Source: Parelaphostrongylus tenuis (Eukaryota; Nematoda; Chromadorea; Rhabditida; Metastrongylidae). Taken from it: 64,000 nt of DNA. Shown here piece by piece: positions 59,900 to 64,000 of this stretch. How positions within the stretch are numbered: the first letter of the stretch is position 1; each line of letters opens with the position of its first letter. Where the stretch lies: NCBI GenBank assembly GCA_019055375.1, contig JAHQIW010007237.1:62001-126000 (forward strand). Direction: 5' to 3'. The translations under genes and the position numbers were made by a program. The notes under the pieces were generated by a model. The model was not told where the DNA came from. It ran no database searches and saw only the letters and a program-made list of their open reading frames with translations.

Positions 59900-61795
59900 C
59901 TTTTGCCCTTCAACAAAGGATATAGCTTCATAATTTCTCTGTGTGATTTGTGAATAATTCTCACCAATGACTAAAAAGTCTTAACTTGTGCCTTTGATAT
60001 TGCCTTGAATCAAATCTCAATGGATCTTGTTCGATAGTCGCCTTTGAGAAGCGTTAAGTTTTTCGCCGACGTGGCTTTCCAAACCTACGGCGTTTCACTC
60101 AGCATAGGTGAGAGCTTCAAAATATGCTACTTACTTGCATGGCGTGAGTCAAATTAAGTAGTGTCGGAGATACCATCCCGTTCGTAAGAGAAGAGATTTA
60201 TAAAGTCAAAAAACGATAGATTTCGTCGACTGCCAATCTTTGTGTTCATTACGTCGATCTAGATTTTGTAACTATTTCGAGGCTCTCGTATTATTCTGCT
60301 CAGCTTCAGAGCAAAGACATCTGCTATATCGATTATTTGACAAATACATAAGTTGGAGCATGAACTGGAGATATAAAGTATAAGCCAGTGTTAAGCGACA
60401 GTACTTTATGTTATATGGCTTCCCTTCTTGTGCAATACCACTGCCTGAGTAGCTGCCGAGTGATTTTGAGGTTGACGTACTGATGCAAAGCATGTGAGAA
60501 GTTGAGCAGGTATTCAGAGGGAAATCTGTTAGATGACTGGGTATAGTGCTGTTTGAACTGGTGCTCATGAGCTCTTCACCAGCGAGTATCAATCACACTT
60601 TGAAAACGGAAACCGTTCGGATGATATATCTATCCAGTCTAAGTCGATAAGAAAACAGGCATACATTACTGGCAGTAGATCAAAATGGACTCATAAATGG
60701 ATCTATTCACGATTCCAGTATCAGCAGAACTGCTTATACAAGGCATATGATAAGTTACAAATTCCCTATCTTGTAATCACATTGCATTATAGCAAAAGTC
60801 GAGAAAGTAGGTGAGCTCTTCAGACAACAGCATAAGAAAACGATAATTTTGATGTTAAAAAATTACTGTTCTTCTTCTTTTCTTACAAGCTCTTGTTTTG
60901 ATCTTGATAGAATCACAAGAAAACCGAGATACAAGTAAAACTTGAAACCTGGTTCTCTTCTCGTTCTCTAGCAATCCTGTGACTATCTTTCACAGCATAA
61001 CCTACCGTTGAGATAAAGAATAGGCAGAAAGTTATCAAGCGTGATGTCAGGGCTTCATGTTAGCTATGGTTTACGCCGATTTGTGTTTCTAGATCAATTT
61101 CGTTGAAGGATGATCACTGAAAGCCATCTCATACGTTGAAACTTATCTGAGAAAAAGGCGGAGTAGGGCCTTTGTAGTGTCATGCCAACGCAATGCCCCG
61201 ATTAAGGTATCAAGGTACACGGCGATTGCAACCACTCCCCAACTTTCAGCTGCGACTTGGCATTCTTGTGGTCATTCTTCACATCGTAACCTATCTCAAA
61301 AATGATTTCTAAATGGGAAATGAGAGTTGAAAAATGTCTTAATGCAATCATACATCGTTTGTTGATCAAACCAGTAACACAAAATTGATTAAAAAAAGAA
61401 ATTTACTCGGCGAACGTTTCGACACGTTTCTCCTTCTTCCGAGCCACTACGATTCGAGTCAACGAGGATTACAGTCTTTCGTCTTCGTTGTAATCTTCGT
61501 CTTCGTAGTCGATCGAATTGAATCCTTTTCCTTGGACACCGCTTAAATGAGAAGCGTCACTTGGAGGCACCTTCGAATACAGAGCAATTGTTGATGATAA
61601 TGATTACTCGTTCACTCTACTCTAAATTTTCACCAGAGCATCCATCCCGAAGGAGTTTATCCAGCCATATTGCTCTCCATCAAGATACTTACATTTCCAA
61701 CGTCCTTCAAAGCTGATAATTCATTATCAGTGTTTTTGATCATCATAATGAACTACAATTACTTTATGCTTTTACATAGATCCATCGTGTATTCT
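59900..61795. other. Stretch without a supported gene
   Basis: A 106-codon Ser/Thr-rich minus frame at 60592-60272 contains an internal ATG at about 60568 and a possible GTACTG donor, but nothing else supports it. Confidence 0.3.
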
Positions 61796-61800
61796 TAGTA

Positions 61801-62383
61801 ATGAGTGGGCGAAAAGTTGTGAGAAATTGCTTGTAACTTTTTTGGATGTCAGCCCTTTTTGTATTTTTCGCCTCATTTGAAAACCCGTCTTCTCCCGCGT
61901 TGATTGGTATGTAATATATCTACCTATTTCAAGATGAAGTTATCAAGCGAGCAAATTAGGTTTTTGATGATGCACAAATGGCTGTTGGGTTCAAATGCAA
62001 CGGTGGCAAGTGAACGGATCACTCTTGCTTGGGGCGAAGACACGGTTGGCAAAACTACGGTGTACAGGTGGTCTAAAAAGTTTAACGAAGGTGGCAAAAG
62101 TTTGGAAGATCAGCCGCGTTCAGGTCGTCCAAAAGAATTTGATCGTCAAGCTGTCCTTGAAGCGATCGAGGAAAATCCCTCTTCGACAACTCGGTCATTC
62201 TTTTCTCCAACAGCAAGAAATCGGAATTTTATGCCAATGGTATCGATCTTCTGCCGGCGAAGTGGCAGGAAGTGCTTGAAGTTGAAAGGGAGTACTTTGA
62301 CTGTTAGTTTTGTCCTTGTTCGGATATAATAGGTGCTTAAATAAATGTTTTACAGGCATTTTCTTAGAAGTTTTTCCCCAACT
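61801..62383 (+). mobile_element. Mini-mariner, family B, copy 2
   Basis: TIRs (GGGCGAAAAGTTGTGAGAAA ... and, from the other end, TTGGGGAAAAACTTCTAAGA) lie between TA dinucleotides. A 141-codon frame begins MVCNISTYF. From its eleventh codon it encodes an intact mariner helix-turn-helix region: MKLSSEQIRFLMMHKWLLGS, TLAWGEDTVGKTTVYRWSKK, EDQPRSGRPKEFDRQAVLEA. It then crosses the deletion into the C-terminal tip region, out of frame (in the right frame, LPAKWQEVLEVEREYFD). Compared with full mariners of about 340 codons the catalytic domain is gone. The DNA-binding part is better preserved than in copy 1. Confidence 0.8.
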
Positions 62384-62384
62384 T

Positions 62385-64000
62385 ATTACGTTCTTAGATA
62401 AATCTTGGTGTTGAAATCTCAGTAGTGAAATTTTAGTGAGCACAATTGCCCGCAAAACTTCTTCAAATACAAATACAATGATTTGACTTCTTTTTTGCCA
62501 TGGCCTGATGTTAAACGACGGGAGTTATTATAGCTGATATTGCCATGATTATCGAACCGTGAATGTTCGAATCGATCTGCTTATTGTCCATGGGACTCAA
62601 TGCTCATGGTCGAAACCATTTTAAAAAACTTTTCTTCCGCATCATCAACGGCATTTAATGTGTCGTGACTCCTCATAACGGTGGCGACAGTCGTATTTTA
62701 TCTTCTCATTCTGCATGATACGCCTTTTGATGGAGAATTTAGTTGTGCAAATTTTCATAGAGTCCACGATATTTTGAAAAGCTGTGATCGGCTCCGTAAT
62801 TTTCGCAGTACTTGTATTAACCAATGCTGCTGCATCAAAGCTCCTTCTTGGAGGTCATTTTACAATTCTATGTTTGACGATGGATACGTATGGGTGCCAT
62901 GCTGAACCTTCGCAAAATATGCAACGAGTTTACTTGTTCCAGGCGATCCTTAATTATTTTGTATCTATTCCAAACTCAATTGACGACAGGGTTTCTCCAA
63001 ACTGTAGCGCGGAGCATAATTCGCCTACGTGTTAGCCTTTTGAGAAAGATAGAGTCATTTTGATTCTCACTGCGCAACGTCAAATCTCACTCAGCTATTG
63101 TGATAGAGACATGGAAAAACAGGCAGACAGCCAGACACATACATGCAGAACCGCTTGCCTATCCGCTTGTTTGACCGCCACGCATGTGACGATACTAGCC
63201 GCGTGCTTATCAACGCTGAACCTTGAAGGGTTAAAACACAAGCATGTTTTGGCGGGTCTAAGTATGTACACAAAATGACATTTAACCCTTAAGGGACGGT
63301 GTGTACCAGCTGAGGTACACGATTGTTTAAAGCCCTTTCTAGCTGGACAAAGCCTTTCTTTTAGACACTTGGCAATCATTCGCAAGCATGAATTTCTGCG
63401 ATTCTAACAACATGTTTCATTTTTAAAAAAATTTTTCATTGCGTTGTAACAGCGGAAATAAAATCAAGTTTTACACTCAATTTGCTTCATTCGCTTGGCT
63501 GGAGCTTCGATACGGTTTTTCACCAAGGTTCTACAATTCATTAAATAGCTCAAAATTCGAAACTTTTGATTCTGTGGTTGCTTTATGGAAGCTTATCAAA
63601 GAATGTTGTAAGAGCGAAAAGAAGATTGCATTTCAAGCCTAAAATGCTACCTCGCCGCTTGGAGGTCATGGCTGGTTTGTCGGTACTTATAGGTACAGTT
63701 TCTACTTTAGAAGAATTTCATCGCCACAGAAAGGACGGGACGTCACGGAGAAAGTTTTACAAAGGTAATTTAAGTAGAGCAAACATCCACGTGTCAAACA
63801 CTTTCTAAGTTTCTGTGAAATAAGCACATCAAAGCATGAAGGAGTTCATTTTCAACTGTTGCTGAACAATTTTTCCCCATTCTCTCTAGCTCTGTTCTAA
63901 TGTCATTCACCAGCCCAACATGTACTAATGTTAATCCTAAGTTAGTTGTTGTGGGAAAAAGTCTTTTATAGTGGCCTCCACTAAACAAAAGAAAAGAACG
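62385..64000. other. Terminal stretch without a supported gene
   Basis: It has a GTG-started 83-codon plus frame with a secretory-like N-terminus (62784-63035) and, near 63340-63640, sequence resembling the left part of TIR family T copy 3 (GCTGGACAAAGCC..., GTAACAGCGGAAATAAAAT). Nothing else can be supported. Confidence 0.3.

Noticed and set aside
60272..60592. Ser/Thr-rich 106-codon minus frame
   Set aside because: Only composition speaks for it; no start context, partner exon or homology.
1..64000. CRISPR arrays, operon-like bacterial genes, rRNA genes, viral genes
   Set aside because: No regularly spaced repeats with unique spacers, no long intron-less genes with ribosome binding sites, no rRNA-like conserved blocks and no recognisable viral protein frames were seen on either strand.

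Overview
The window is eukaryotic, AT-rich DNA that looks like an intron-rich clade V (strongylid or hookworm-like) parasitic nematode. The grounds are short exons with GT/AG introns of 63 bp to 3 kb, nematode-type TTTCAG acceptors, remnants of an RTE-type LINE, mariner derivatives and several tRNA-derived SINE-like repeats. There is no bacterial gene organisation, CRISPR array or rRNA. The species is inferred, not proven.

Only one gene can be modelled with confidence. It runs on the minus strand from the start codon at 19895 to the stop at 422. Eighteen coding exons join with consistent phases into 853 codons of a secreted BPI/LBP/PLTP-family lipid-binding protein. The N-terminal domain keeps the family disulfide cysteines (Cys195, Cys237). 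The two domains are separated by an unusually long proline-rich linker, roughly residues 286-514, bounded by CQKC and CARC motifs. The C-terminal domain carries an acidic-then-basic insertion. The large introns of this gene hold most of the repeats in 1-19 kb: a LINE remnant, a mariner remnant, TIR elements, SINEs, a foldback and microsatellites.

From 20 to 64 kb no gene can be closed. A chain of four phase-compatible exon-like blocks on the minus strand (22538-21477) may be part of a second, unrecognised gene. The rest is repeat-rich intergenic or intronic DNA. It holds two remnants of one mariner family (10.1-11.2 kb minus, 25.9-26.8 kb plus), two copies of a second mariner family that share the same internal deletion (40.8 and 61.8 kb), a third mini-mariner with clear TIRs (31.3 kb), RTE 3' ends (52.4 and 59.7 kb), at least three copies of a 650-780 bp TIR element, SINE-like elements, a dispersed CACCGTG...GGCTCAAAATATG repeat, simple repeats and a perfect 27-bp hairpin.

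Exon boundaries are read by eye from splice consensus, phase and family resemblance. No search was run.
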